Shown here piece by piece: positions 12,250-23,664 of a stretch of 64,000 nucleotides of DNA. The DNA comes from Costus lasius. Its lineage: Eukaryota; Streptophyta; Magnoliopsida; Zingiberales; Costaceae. Each line of letters opens with the position of its first letter. The first letter of the stretch is position 1. The position numbers and the translations under genes were made by a program. The notes below the pieces were generated by a model, which was not told the origin of the DNA, did no database searches, and worked only from the letters and a program-made list of their open reading frames with translations. The DNA lies in contig CM050454.1 in the NCBI GenBank assembly GCA_027563935.2, positions 19,465,501 through 19,529,500 on the forward strand, in the 5' to 3' direction.

Positions 12250-13088
12250 TATTTGAACCTATCGGATTCGCGTCAACTTTGATTGATTCCAACACATAGT
12301 ATAAGATTCGGATGAATCTATTCAGTGCCAGCGTGGAAGTCGGAATAGACACGTTGGATGAGAAAAGCATCCTAGTGCCATTGTGGATCATGTTCCCTGC
12401 CTCACACGAGTCACAGCGCACGGCAGTGGAACATGACGAGCGCCAAGAACCTCGCGGTCAGAGCTGCCGGTCAATCTCGGTCGGTTCAGCGTTAAAAGCC
12501 GGCGAAGAGCCACAGCAAACATGGGGAAAGCGTTGGCACTGTGAATGGGACCACCTCAGACGCGTCACATCAGCAGCCCAGCGCTGCCGCTGTATGCTGC
12601 AACAGCTATCCCACGTAAACTAAAAGCCACGCCAGTTGGCAGCAGCCCACGTCGCGCACGCAGATTCCCCGTCATCCCACCAACACGGAACACCCGTTCA
12701 CCTCATTTCAAGACCGGCATAAAGGCGATGCATGCTCGAGCGCCGGTCAAGAAATTGATCTCGCTTCTCAAGACGCGACAGCGCAGATCGGAAAGAGCGA
12801 CGGGGTTATGTTTGAATCCGTGTTTATCTTTTACTGGGTTCCAAGTTTCCCCCTTTCTCTTTCTCGGGGCCGCCGCCGGCTCGTAGTTCCCGACGATTGG
12901 ATTTTGTAGGCACAGCTCACAGCAAGAGGCCGATCGACTCACGCTCCGCTTTCCAAAAGATACCCTTAACGCGCGTCCTCTCTCTCCTGCCCCACCTCGC
13001 AAATCTAATCAAATGTTACTCCGATCTCCAGGCGACCAATTTGGAAGCGGATGATCAGCTGTTGCAAGCGACGCAGCAAAGCGACTGT

Positions 13089-13520
13089 CCACGTGGCGGG
13101 ATGATGGTGGGATTGGGCGAGACAGATGGGCTCCACTTGCGCCTAGTGCTTTAACTTTCTCTTTAAACCTGGCCGTCCCTTTGACTTGGGGAAGAAAGAG
13201 TGAGAGACAGCTCTGAGGAAGACCGAACGTTAGCGGCCAGAGCCAGAGGGTGGGAATGATTAGCTCGTTAATTCTAATTCCTATTTTTATGATAATAATA
13301 TCTTCTTTCTGTTTCTGTTTTTCTTTTTCTTTTTTCCTACGTGGCGCATCACGTGACGCAGCAGACCGATGAAGAAATCAGCACGTGGCGATAGAGTACG
13401 ATTATCTAGTAGGAGCAGTGTGTTGATTGGTGTCTGGTGGCGTTTTGTTCTAATCTGCGGCGGGCCTCGTGATCGGGGATGGATCGATTGCATGGAAGAC
13501 TGTTCCGCGACTCACGTGGC
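13089..13520 (+). promoter_or_regulatory. G-box/ABRE cluster upstream of the GATA gene
   Basis: ACGTGGC or CACGTG cores occur at 13089-13097, 13339-13345, 13350-13355, 13382-13389 and 13513-13520, 400-800 bp upstream of the TATA box. Such cores bind bZIP and bHLH factors (for example in abscisic-acid and light responses). Clustering in GC-richer DNA beside the only intact gene suggests a real promoter, but function is inferred. Confidence 0.5.
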
Positions 13521-13901
13521 CTCTTTTGACCGTCCAATGACCAATCTGATTTGTCTCCTCTGACCGCTATTGTTTACTGCGCCACCACATTTAATCCTCT
13601 CTAAAATCATAAATAAATCTGCACAGCCCACCGCCAATCCGCCATGGTCGAGTAACACCATGTACCGAGGAGTTGCAAGAGTGACGCCAGCCCAAATCCA
13701 AATCCACCGGCTCACTTGAGAGCTGAACCGCCACTCTGCGACTATTGTTTAATCTGTGCACCCTCTCTGCTTTAGAACAGACAATCCCCGATCTCCCACT
13801 TCCCGAGCCCCCCACACGCTGTTGCTAGGATTATTAATCTCCCGAATCAAGCGCCATTAGCCTGCTCTGCTCCGTCGCATTTGCTAAACCCGTTCCGTTC
13901 C

Positions 13902-13910
13902 TATAAAATA
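13902..13910 (+). promoter_or_regulatory. TATA box of the GATA gene
   Basis: TATAAAATA lies 206 bp upstream of the start codon (14116). Transcription would be expected to begin near 13935, giving a 5' leader of about 180 nt that contains one upstream ORF. Confidence 0.65.
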
Positions 13911-13946
13911 TGCACACTTGAGAGTAGTTTGTCGTTGTTGGCTTCC

Positions 13947-14012
13947 ATGTTTCCCATCCCGATGCTAGTCTTCCCCACAGGCGTAATCGTACGTGCTCTG
14001 CTACGGTTTTAA
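13947..14012 (+). CDS. Upstream ORF in the GATA gene leader (21 codons)
   Basis: This is the first ATG after the predicted start of transcription. It encodes MFPIPMLVFPTGVIVRALLRF and stops at TAA (14010-14012), 103 nt before the main ATG. If the start of transcription is as predicted, ribosomes would meet it first, so it could lower translation of the main protein. It does not overlap the main frame. Conservation cannot be judged here. Confidence 0.4.
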   Translation: MFPIPMLVFPTGVIVRALLRF

Positions 14013-14115
14013 AAGACCACCGCAGCTACCCTTCTCTTCCTCAATCCTCATCTCCATTAATCTTGCAGCATAGCTTCTTCCTCTTCGTTTTCTGTGTTCC
14101 AGTTCGCACTTGAGC

Positions 14116-14924
14116 ATGTTGCACCAGTGCGGCCACCAGAGCAGCGCGACTCCTTGCTCGTGTGGCTTCGCCTACGGTGGCTGTGGCGGCGGCAGCGGTG
14201 GCGGAGCCGGAGGCGCCTCCTTCTCTTTCCTCTTCCCGGTGACGGCAAAGCAATACGTGGATCAAGACCTTGATGCTATGGATTCCAGCTGCTCGTCTCC
14301 CTCGCTGGTCGACTGCACCTTATCGCTCGGAACTCCTTCCACGCGTCGATCTGATAGAAGAGCATCGGCTACTGCAGCCCAGAGCCAGCCGCCGTCGTGC
14401 ATGTCGAATCTGTGCTGGGATATAATTTCGCAGTCCAAGAGCTCGTCTTTGGGCACCAATGCCTCTAATGCCGTAGCCAGCTTCGGCGGCGACCCACTTC
14501 TCCTAGCTCGTAGGTGCGCCAACTGCGACACCACCTCCACTCCGCTCTGGAGGAACGGTCCACGAGGCCCCAAGGTACGTGCACCGCGTTCCAGCAAACT
14601 TTGGATTTCTGCTCATAAGTCCACTCTACGTATCTAATGTCTACTTGATACGATATGCTGCTGCAGTCATTATGCAACGCTTGTGGCATTCGCTACAAAA
14701 AAGAAGAGCGTCGAGCGGCGGCATCGACGGTGCCGCCTTCTCCGTCGCAGGCAGCGGCGGAGCAGGTGGTCGGATTCGGGTACCATCACCGGCAGCACCC
14801 CTCTCCGTGGAGTTGCTACGCTTCCGACAGCGGAGACGCACCCTACCTCTCTTGGCAGTTCAACCTCGCGCCTTCGTCTCAGTTCCCTGTCCGAGACAGA
14901 CCGAGTCTGTTCCAATACAATTAG
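14116..14924 (+). CDS. HAN-like: HAN-type GATA zinc-finger transcription factor (two exons)
   Basis: Exon 1 is 14116-14574, the intron is 14575-14666 (GTACGT...CTGCAG) and exon 2 is 14667-14924; phase is 0 and the product 238 aa. The joined sequence gives one plant GATA finger, CX2CX18CX2C, with Cys 134, 137, 156 and 159, including PLWRNGPRGPK and SLCNACGIRYKKEERR; the intron sits inside the finger loop. Residues 65-77 read VDCTLSLGTPSTR, the motif I recall from HANABA TARANU proteins (GATA18/19 clade; rice NECK LEAF1 and maize TASSEL SHEATH1 are grass members). These nuclear factors set organ boundaries and, in grasses, suppress bract growth. A Gly-rich run covers about residues 21-33. ATG 14116 is chosen as the first in frame. 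No defect is seen. It is probably a single functional gene in a sea of repeats. Confidence 0.9.
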
Positions 14925-15130
14925 AAGAACGAGAGTCCTTCTACTCCATGCGTTCGATCAACAGCCAACTCCATCGGTAGAGGTGGCCTCGAGTTCTATA
15001 CAGCATCTCCTTGATAGTGAACAATCTGCATAGTGCAGCAGACAAACCGATAGATAAAAAAATTTGAGTTTTAATTTGTTTTTTTTTCTAGTTTATGATC
15101 AGAGCTTCAGTTTATTATTATGGTTATATT
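14925..15130 (+). other. Probable 3' UTR of the GATA gene
   Basis: AT-rich sequence follows the stop codon, with T-rich (15079-15090) and AATAAT-like stretches near 15115-15135 that could direct polyadenylation. The exact end cannot be set. From 15131 to 15668 no further feature is seen. Confidence 0.4.
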
Positions 15131-15668
15131 ATGATAATACATTAACGCTAATTCCCATTAAAGTCAGGAGTTGAAAATATGGAACGCCAGTGAATGAGCA
15201 TATCTGAAGCTGTATCTCTGCTGTGCCATGTCGTCTAAGATTCGTTTCCATCCATGTAAACATGATGAAGAGCGAGCGACCTCGAGTTAAGCGTAGGGCG
15301 CATTGTTCGAACTGGACTTGCGTACTGCAGTTAAGCATTTCTAATCGGCCTGGTCTGTACGTTTGTCTTTTGACATGTCGTTGTGCTCTGCAACTTTTAC
15401 CGTTATTCTCTTAGACCGGTCAAATTTTTGCTGTGACGTTCTAAAGTCAAAAGACTCCCAACTCTGTTGACTAATCGTTTTGCTTAAAAATAATTAAGCT
15501 CAATCCCCATAAGAAGTTTAATGAATCATTTATTAGAGAAATATTACAAGGCACAGTGAGCATACCACTTGTTCAAAAATCAAAGATGATATTGGGCATC
15601 ATAATCTAAAATTGACCAATTTTGACTGTTAGACTCGCCCAATTGGAGCAGCTTCCTAGAGGCTTCTG

Positions 15669-16091
15669 TAGGTATGTTTGGCCTAGCTTCTTCTTTTAGC
15701 TTCTACTGGTTGAAAAAATGCTGGCCGGAGAAGTTTAAGAGTATTTGGGATGTGCAACTTGTGAACCGCTTATGCTCTGCTGGTTGAAAAAATGCTTATT
15801 AAAAAATTTACTAAAATAAAAATTATATGATTAAATTTATAGCTAATTATAATTAAAATATTTATTAAAAATATTATGAGTTATACTATTAAAAAATTAT
15901 TATTACATATAAGGGTTATTGAGCATAAGCAGGTGGGAGGGCTAAAGAAGCAGCTTCATCCCTGCTTCTCAGAGAAGCAGCTAATTTGTGTGTTGGAATA
16001 AAGAAGTTGAAGGGCCAAACGCCTCAGCTTCTTGATTTCTGTTGGCCGTAAAGTTACAATCAGGTCTAGAAGCTAGGCCAAACGGGGCCTA
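15669..16091. mobile_element. MITE-like element, copy 1 (423 bp)
   Basis: The left end is TAGG-tat-GTTTGGCCTAGC; the inverted right end is TAGG-cccc-GTTTGGCCTAGC. The inside is AT-rich and non-coding, with subterminal gaagcagctt palindromes. Same family and orientation as the copy at 17182-17835. The terminal GGCCCCRTTTGG resembles Tourist/PIF-type MITEs, but the target duplication is unclear. Confidence 0.65.
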
Positions 16092-17181
16092 TGTTTGCGG
16101 GCAGTCAAAAGCCAAAAGCAACACTGTTTGGGATGCATTTAGAAGCTGCATTGTTGGCGGATAACTGCAACTTTGGAGCTTTAATATTCGAGCAGCAACT
16201 TTCCAACTACAGGGATCTGCACTTTCCAATCTGCTCACAATCTCTCGTTCTTCCAAGCCTGCCTTCGCCCATTGCACTTCCACCTATCGCCACCTTCGCC
16301 CGTTGTCATCTCGCTGGATCAGCCATGCCGACTCATCTTCATTTCGGACTCCTCTTCGTCCGTCGGACATGTTCGCTCGATGCCCATCAGCGTTGTTTCT
16401 ATTCGCTCAACACTCAACCCCCGACGCCAAGTTCCTTTTGAACAGCAATTTCAGCCACGGATCGCTGTCGCACTCCTCGTTGGCGCTGGAGCACTAGTGG
16501 AGGCAGGGAAGACATAGTTTAAGCAAAGTAGAGGCGAATCGAGCAGAAGTCAAATTCCATGTGTGGCTTCACCGGATAGCTTGGAGGAGGATGTCTCAGC
16601 ATTACTAGGGAGAGTGGACAAGAGGGGACGTTGTCGTTGCAATGAGAGGGGCTCATGAGGCTTAAGTTGTTGCCTCAGTTGCCGGGAGGTGGGTGGCGTT
16701 GCAGCTACCTTGTTTTTGACAAAAACAGGGGAGGATGCATCACTCACATCTAGGATGCGGCGGCAGTAGCCGAAGCTTGTTGTCTACCTTCAGAGCTTGC
16801 TAGCGAACATGTAGAAGGGGAAGGGTCATCAATGACAACAAGGGAGGTCTCCAGATTGGGGATGCCCTCATGTGGACTCCAAAAAGACTGTTACTTCACC
16901 ATCTTCACGTCTGGGGTGAAAAAGCAGGGGAGGATGCAAGCTCGTAACTACTCGTGGCTAGTCGACAAAGCAACCTCCAGCTCATGGGAAGGGGTGGAAG
17001 TTCGCTAGCTTCCCTCTTCCTCAATAGCTGTCGGAGAAGGTGTTAGAGGTGGCACGATAGAGAAGAGCAGCGGATTAGCAGTGGATTAGCAGCTAGTGGT
17101 GAAGAAGGAATTAGCGTGGAAGAGAAAGGAAGAACCTAATCTTCTGAGAAAAGGGGCAGTAAGACAGGCACCGTAGAAACT
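16092..17181. other. GC-richer spacer between two MITEs
   Basis: About 1.1 kb of higher GC than the MITEs, with several overlapping ORFs of 60-116 codons on both strands. None shows a known domain, and frames shift often. It could be a captured gene fragment or old single-copy DNA. Confidence 0.3.
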
Positions 17182-17835
17182 TAGGCCCCATTTGGCACAG
17201 CTTCTATTTCTAGCTTCTATTGGCTGATGAAGTGCTGGTTGAAAAGATACTAGCTGAAGAAGTTTGAGAGTGTTTAGATGCACAGTTTATGATTAGGTAT
17301 TATATTTATAATAAATAATTTATTATTAAAAAAATTATTAAGATAAAAGTTATATGACTAAATTTACAGTTAACTATAATTAAAATATTCATTAAAAAGC
17401 AAATTTCATATTATTTTTGTTAAAATATTGAGCATTTTATGTTTAACTTAGGTTAAAGTATTGCTAATTAAGTTACATTATTTAAAATTTATAAAGCTAA
17501 TAAGTTAATTTTGATATTCACAAATAAGATATTAATAATAAAAATATTTTAAAAATTAATTAAAATATGAATTATGATCATGGTATATTATAGAAAAAAA
17601 TTATAAAAATTTGATTGAGAGAAATATACATTTTATTTGTCATTAAGCTTAAAATTATAAGAATCGAGGTACAGAAACAGAGGGGCCAGAGAAGCAGCTT
17701 TACCCCTACTTCTTAGCTACGGTGCTAATTTGTGGGTTGAAACAGAGAAGCTGAAGGACCAAACGCCTAAGCTTTTTGATTTCTACTGGCCGCAAAACCA
17801 TAAGCAAGCCCAGAAGCTAGGCCAAATGGGGCCTA
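17182..17835. mobile_element. MITE-like element, copy 2 (654 bp)
   Basis: Terminal inverted repeats TAGGCCCCATTTGGC and GCCAAATGGGGCCTA are near-perfect. The interior matches copy 1 at both subterminal parts but has an extra AT-rich middle. The flanks do not give a clear target duplication (TTA left, TAA right). Confidence 0.7.
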
Positions 17836-19034
17836 ATAGAAACTTTATTCAATTTTCTTCATGGCCAAAATACAATAGAGGGATACATCTTATTGGAAGA
17901 AATGGCTGAAATTTCTACTCGTTCTGCCTTTCTCCTTCCATATTAAATTGTATTTTTGATGTTGTTGAATCTTAATTAGTTTGTTGATACTCATAATAAT
18001 TATTTTATTGGTGTTTTGACATTAAAATGTGAATGTTCTTTATGGTAATTATATCATTTTAACCTTATAAAATTTTATTTATATTATAAATTATTAAATT
18101 TTATATTGCATAAATTTTTTTCTTAATAAAACAGAACAACAGAGCAAAATACTTCTAAATTGCTAATCAGACCAACTATTTTGCCTAAATAGCCTTAACT
18201 TTTCTAACCAGCTCCAGTCAAACCAGCTCTGGTCACACCAGTCAAAAAGGGCAGAAGCTCCAGCTGCCGCAAACTGGCCCACTTTATCATGTGTCAAGGA
18301 CTTCGAAGTATGGAGTCTAAAAATTGATCGAGTATGCTAGCCAATGCAAAAAAATAAGTTGAATGATATATATTTCGCAAGTAGAGAGACAAAACTCGTA
18401 ATGTAAGACAAGTCAAGTTTGTAACTTAAAAATCTAATTTGACATGGAGAAGGGTGTCACTTTTCCCCTTCTCAAGTAAATTGAATCAAGTGACATAAGC
18501 AAAGTGATCATAATTAAGTGAATGGAGAAATATCACTCTTGCGTTAAAGATACATTAGGGGTTTGGGTTTGGGAGTGATTCATGCATCACCTGAAAAATA
18601 GGTGAATACTCATAAGCAGTTGAGGGAGAATGACTTAGGAATATTAAGCAATTTAGTAGGCAAAATAAACAACCCTAATCCTTAGGGTCGTCCTCTCCAA
18701 CAGCCTAGCTCGCCGCCGCTGTCTGCGTTGCTCCATCAAGGGGATCCTTCCCAAGCGTCTTCCTCATCATCTATCGAACCTTCTCGTCTTCTTCTCTACC
18801 CTCATGCAGCCGAGCTCTTTGATTTCTTCTTTTGTTTCAATTCCCATGACCTAGATTTCATACTTCGGTTGCTGGATTTGGATTTATTGCTGCTTTTCGA
18901 GAGCTAGGAATCAGCTTGGAATGACAATGGGAACTTTTGTTTAGTTGTTTCAACATATTCCTATGTATCAGAATATAATCAATGGTCATTGTGGTATGAA
19001 GTCTCATATTTATATAGTATTTTTACTATACTTT
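17836..19034. other. No gene seen
   Basis: AT-rich in 17836-18160. A short segment at 18210-18285 has agctccagctgccgc-type palindromes, perhaps another MITE end. A GC-richer patch at 18700-18800 shows no ORF of note. Confidence 0.4.
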
Positions 19035-19254
19035 TGATACATAATCTCTCCTATTTTTATCATATTTTCACTTATTTTGACTTAAATCCTCTTGTTTGTT
19101 CGGAATCTTCACCTCTCTTCGCTTTTATCATATTTCAGGGGAAAACGACCAAATTTTGATAGATTTTTAAAGATCTGAGTGCACGAATGGATTCTAGACA
19201 CCGAGACGAAGCTGCTCATCAAATTTCATACAAAACAGAGCTTATTTGAAAATT

Positions 19255-19550
19255 ACGGCCAACCTCTGATTATTATCACGACCGTAGTTTGAAGGAAAAG
19301 TACAGAAACAATTACAGCTCACCTGTGATAATTTTCACAGCCGTAATTTATTTGGTAAAGAAATTTAGAATTCACAGAAAGAATCATGGCCTGCCCATGA
19401 TTATTTTCACGACTGTGATTTCTTAAAGATTTTCCACAGAAAGAATTATGGTCATCCCGAGATTATTTTCACAGCCGTAATTCTATTCCAGAATACATAG
19501 AAGAAATTACGGTCCGCCTGTGAAATATATCACGGCCGTAATTTCGTCCG
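19255..19550 (+). repeat. Palindromic cassette array, ATTACGG type
   Basis: Five units of about 55-65 bp in the U3 region. The last has a perfect 10-bp pair, GAAATTACGG (19503-19512) with CCGTAATTTC (19536-19545). Other units are imperfect versions. It lies about 100 bp upstream of the TATA box, as an enhancer array would. Confidence 0.8.
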
Positions 19551-20050
19551 CCAGTTTCGAGTTTGACTCGATTTCTCACTCGATTTGATTTCTTTTCATG
19601 CCAAATTTTGGGAAAAAACCTATTCTAAGGATGGAGAATTATATAAGGAAGCTTTAGAGCAATTATTGGAACTTTTTAGCCGATTTTCAAGACGAATTCG
19701 AGGAATAGGCGAGTTTTAGGGTGACTGACGGTGAGCAGTCTTCACTAGAAAAGCTCCGATTTTCCGACCGATCCATGTTGATCTTCATTAGGAAACCTCG
19801 AATTCCTTCCTTCTTGTTGATTTTGTATTTTATTTGTGAATTGTAATCTAAAAAAATGGAATTTTATACCGTTAACATGATGAACATGTCAGCATAAATC
19901 TTTTATTCAGGATTAAGGGTGTATCTCTCTATGTTTCCATAATTTAATTGTTTATTCCCTTCTTATGAAGTAATTTACTTGTGTTAGATTCAATTATTGT
20001 TGTGCTTATTTACATGTTGATTACTGGCCATAATTTGCATATTAGGGATG

Positions 20051-20256
20051 TCGCAAGAAGTACTAAGAGGTGAATTGCGATGTTGGAACTATAGTTTTTA
20101 GACAAGTTGATTCAAACACGAGAGTAGTTCGAATTGGCTTGAGGAATTTTATAGATTTGTTAAGGACACATTGGGTCTATCTCGAGTTAATAACCATAAG
20201 AGTAGGGGATTAATTCGGATAGACACCGGATTGTACTACTGAGAGGGGGCAATCTG
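20051..20256 (+). other. Four-hairpin module in LTR A
   Basis: H1: TCGCAA 20051-20056 with TTGCGA 20075-20080. H2: CAAGTTGATTC 20103-20113 with GAATTGGCTTG 20131-20141, 11 pairs with three G-U. H3: GTCTATC 20175-20181 with GATAGAC 20218-20224, extended inward by a further eight or nine pairs. H4: CGGATTG 20227-20233 with CAATCTG 20250-20256. The loops carry taagagg, gagagtag, agagtagggg and gagaggggg. The same order occurs in LTRs B and E on other stems. Confidence 0.65.
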
Positions 20257-20699
20257 TACATGCAGACAAATCCCCTTCAGCACAGTAAATCTTTCTTAAT
20301 ATATTCTTAATTAGAAAAGTCATGAAACATAGTGAGGCGAATCCAAAATCCTGAATTTCTATCAAATCGATTACAATCTATTTTTGTTTTTATTCTCTCT
20401 TTAACGAAATTAAAACCCTTTTCTGAATAGTCTAGCTAATGACCCTAAGATAAGTTGGTACTTGGCCATTGATCCCTGTGAGATCGATATTTTTATTACT
20501 TCGACGTTTCCGTGCACTTACGGACAATATCATAGTCTTAGGAGCCTTGTGTAAAAAAAAAATGGAGTTGAAATAATTTTCACGAAATTGTATCTGGAAA
20601 TTGCTTTTTTAGCTAGTTGAGCCTTTATACTCTTATACTCCAGAACCTTATATCTAGAATATGAAGATTTGTTTTGGAAAATGAATACGAAGTTTCAGA

Positions 20700-21780
20700 A
20701 GAAAATGTTAAAAATTAAGTAAATCCTAGGAAGCTATTTGTGGAAGATCCTGAAATTGAAAGAACATTCCGTCTCCACAGAAAGCATCTAGCAAAAGAAA
20801 TTCTTCAGAAATCTAGGATGGAAGCATAGAGATCTTTAAGGGATTTTGCAGCCCTAAACATACAAGGGGTTCACTACTTTCCACGGTTCAGCAGAACCAG
20901 TTTGGAGGTTTACCGTCTGAGGTTCCTAATATGCACCTTTAAATATTTCTTGAATATTATGATACATTGAAAATGAATGGTGTTTCTAATGATGCTTTGA
21001 GACTCAGACTTTTTCTTTTCTCTCTCAGGGATAGGGCTCCTGCATGGCTTCACTCTCATCTGCTAGGTTCAATTACAACTTGGGAGCAGCTATCAAATGC
21101 TTTCTTGGCAAAAATATTTTCCCCCAAGTAAGATTGCATAGCTTAGGAACCAGATTTTGAGCTTTGCCCAGAAAGATGGAGAATCGCTATATGAGGCGTG
21201 GGACCGATTCAAAGAACATAAGAGAATGTGTCCAAACCACGTCCTCGACAAGTGGGTAATCATTCATACATTCTATAATGCTTTAAATTGCAATACTCGT
21301 ATGACAGTTGACGTTGCCACCGGTGGTGCAATAATGAATAAGAGTGTGGATGATACAATAAATTTATTTGAAGAAATGGCTTTGAACCACTGTCAGTGGA
21401 CAAGTGAGAGAGGGCAGTCTTCCAAGGCGCCAGGTAGGTATGATTTAGATACTATCACTTCGCTTGCCGCCAAGGTTGATTCCCTAACTCATAAAATTAA
21501 TTCTTTGAATTTAAATCTTGCCACTGTTAATTCTATTTCATGTGAGATTTGTGGTAATGCAGGGCATTATACACAAGAGTGTCAGTTGGGAGTTTCCACG
21601 AAGGGTGAGTGCAACTCTGAGCAAGCTAACGCAATTAGGAATTATAATGGAAGACCTCAGAATGACCCATACTCGAGTACTTATAACCCTGGGTGGAGGA
21701 ACCATCCCAGTCTCTCTTGGAGGAGCAATGAAAACCAGGTGCCTCAAGGTAACAATCGACAGCCCCCTGGCTTTCAGTAG
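20700..21780 (+). pseudogene. Athila-type gag (Retrotrans_gag plus zinc knuckle), broken
   Basis: The gag domain begins in one frame (GVSNDALRLRLFLFSLRD, then WLHSHLLGSITTWEQL, 20930-21110) and continues from 21157 as SFAQKDGESLYEAWDRFKEH, the hallmark of plant Athila/Tat gag. A CCHC knuckle CEICGNAGHYTQEC is near 21545, with all four ligands present. Frameshifts and stops before 21157 make it inactive. Gag would package the element RNA into cytoplasmic particles; the knuckle binds RNA. Confidence 0.8.
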
Positions 21781-22393
21781 AGATAGTATAATCAACCTCA
21801 AGCTCCTCAGAAGTCGAACATGAGGATTCTACTTGAGCAATTTATTGCCACTTAGACTAAACAAAATGAAGATTTTAGGCAAGAGTTTAGACATGTCGGC
21901 GAGTCTATCAAGAATCTAAATTCGAAGATGGAATCTATGAAAACTCATTAGAAGATGTTGGAGACTCAGATAGCTCAGTAAACTAGTTCTTCAAGTAAAC
22001 CGACAGGTAGACTACTAGGGAAACAAGAGGTAAACCCACGCGAGCACTGTAATGCCATTACAACGCGCAGTGGGAAGCAATTAGAAGAGCCAAAGGCACC
22101 TGACACAAAGCAAGACCAGGAGGTGCAGGATTCTAAAATCATTAAGGAATAGGGAAATGAAAACGTAACATCTTCACAAGAAAGGGAGCTAGAACCAGTT
22201 TATATACCACGACCTCCCTATAAATCGCCAATACCCTTTCCTCAAAGATTGGCAAAGGCTAAACTCGACAAGCAATTTAGAAAATTTTTTAAGGTACTCA
22301 AAAAGCTTTATATTAATATTCCTTTCACTGATGCATTGTCGCAGATGCCTTCATATGCCAAATTTTTGACAGAGATATTGTCCAAAGAGGAAG

Positions 22394-22864
22394 TTGGAAG
22401 AGCATAGAACAGTCACACTCACTAAGGAATGCAGTGCAATAATTCAGAATAAATTGCTACCGAAGCTTAAAGATTTATGGAGCTTTTCTATTCCTTGTTT
22501 GATTGGAGATATATCTATTGACCATGCTTTGTATGATTTAGGGGCTAGTGTCAACTTGATGCCACAGTCTGTTTGTAAGAACCTGGACATTGGAGATCTT
22601 AAGCCCACTTATGTTTATCTACAGCTAGCCGACTACTCTGTACAACATCCGGTAGGTATTCTTGAGGATGTGCCTATCAAGGCCAGTAAGTTTTTTATTT
22701 CTACTAATTTTGTTGTCCTCGATATGGAGGTAGATTCTAGACGTCCCATAATTTTAGGTTGCCCCTTTTTGGCGACAGTTGGTGCCATAATCGATGTTAC
22801 GAATGGAAAGCTTACTTTTAAGATAAGTGAGGATTCTATAGGTTTTGATCTGACCGAAAACTAG
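22394..22864 (+). pseudogene. Athila-type aspartic protease domain
   Basis: The segment SFSIPCLIGDI...ALYDLGASVNLMP...VDSRRPIILGCPFLATVGAIIDV is the retropepsin-like domain of Athila/Tat polyproteins. The catalytic Asp is kept in DLGAS. It is linked in the usual way to upstream RPPYKSPIPFPQRLAK at 22210-22255. It lies between gag and RT; stops (for example before 22394 and at 22862-22864) separate it from both. Compare the minus-strand copy at 44962-45594, where this Asp is lost. Confidence 0.8.
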
Positions 22865-23247
22865 AAAAAATCTATTTTTGCAAGATCCTGCTATAGTGTT
22901 GAAGTCCTAGATGACACTTTACCGATGACCATTGATTCTAGGATAGAGAAGGATCCGCTCAAAGTGTGTGTAACCACAGGTGATTGCAGTGATGAAGAGG
23001 ATGATGTAAGTTTTTATTCTGCATTGTTAAATTCTGTATCACCACTTGAGTCCAAAAAGTTAAAAGAAGAACACTTGAGCACGACAAAAGGTAAACCCGA
23101 TGAAGGAAAAAGGTATGAATTTAAATCTCTCCTAGATAACCTCAGGTATGAATTTCTTGGAGAGAACTCTACTTTTCCTATGATTATTAATGCTAATCTT
23201 GATGCATCTCAGACTACTTTTTAAATGAACTTAGGCAACATAAGAAA

Positions 23248-23664
23248 GTGATTGGCTACACCCTTGATGATATTAAAGGAATTAACCCTGCTATTTGTAT
23301 GCACAAAATATTTTTAGAAGAGGGAAGCAAGCCATCAATTGAGTATCAGAGGAGGCTCAACCCAAATAAGGAGGTAGTGAAGAAAGAGATTCTTAAACTC
23401 CTAGATGCTAGAGTTATCTACCCCATCTCTGACAGCCAGTGGATGAGCCCGGTGCATGTTGTGAGGAAGAAAGGAGGGATTACCGTGCTGAAAAATAAAA
23501 ATAATACTCTTATTCCGACAAGAACGGTAATAGGGTGGCGGATGTGCATTGACTATCGCAAGTTAAATTCCATCACCCGCAAAAATCACTTTCCCCTTCC
23601 TTTTATTGATCAGATGTTAGAACACCTAGTTTGTAATTCTTATTTATGTTATCTTGATGGATAA
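23248..23664 (+). pseudogene. Reverse transcriptase N-terminal part, truncated
   Basis: It contains IGYTLDDIKGINPAICMHKI, QRRLNP, VVKKEILKLLDARVIYPISDS, TRTVIGWRMCIDYRKLN and PFIDQMLEHL, then YLDG and a stop. These are the fingers and first palm motifs of Athila-type RT. The YxDD active-site half, RNase H and integrase are missing; the sequence passes straight into the 3' untranslated region, so a deletion of several kb is inferred. Confidence 0.85.

Larger units (their letters stand above)
19035..20532 (+). mobile_element. Athila-like 5' LTR, subfamily A
   Basis: Begins TGATACATAATC and ends GGACAATATCA. Landmarks in order: gaagctgctcatcaaattt (also in LTR B), cassette array, TATAAGG (19642), then four hairpins at 20051-20080, 20103-20141, 20175-20224 and 20227-20256. 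A recognisable primer-binding site is not seen after 20532. Confidence 0.7.

Noticed and set aside
12312..13154. Four overlapping ORFs upstream of the GATA gene
   Set aside because: GC-rich DNA gives long open frames by chance; no start context, domain or splice pattern supports them.
14110..14115. Earlier start at a TTG codon for the GATA protein
   Set aside because: The first in-frame ATG is 14116; a TTG start is not expected in a plant nuclear gene.
14041..14915. Minus-strand and alternative-frame ORFs across the GATA gene
   Set aside because: Shadows of the real exons, which alone give the joined zinc finger.
20533..20590. Search for a primer-binding site after the Athila 5' LTR
   Set aside because: The sequence after 20532 does not match the tRNA sites usual for this group, so none is annotated.
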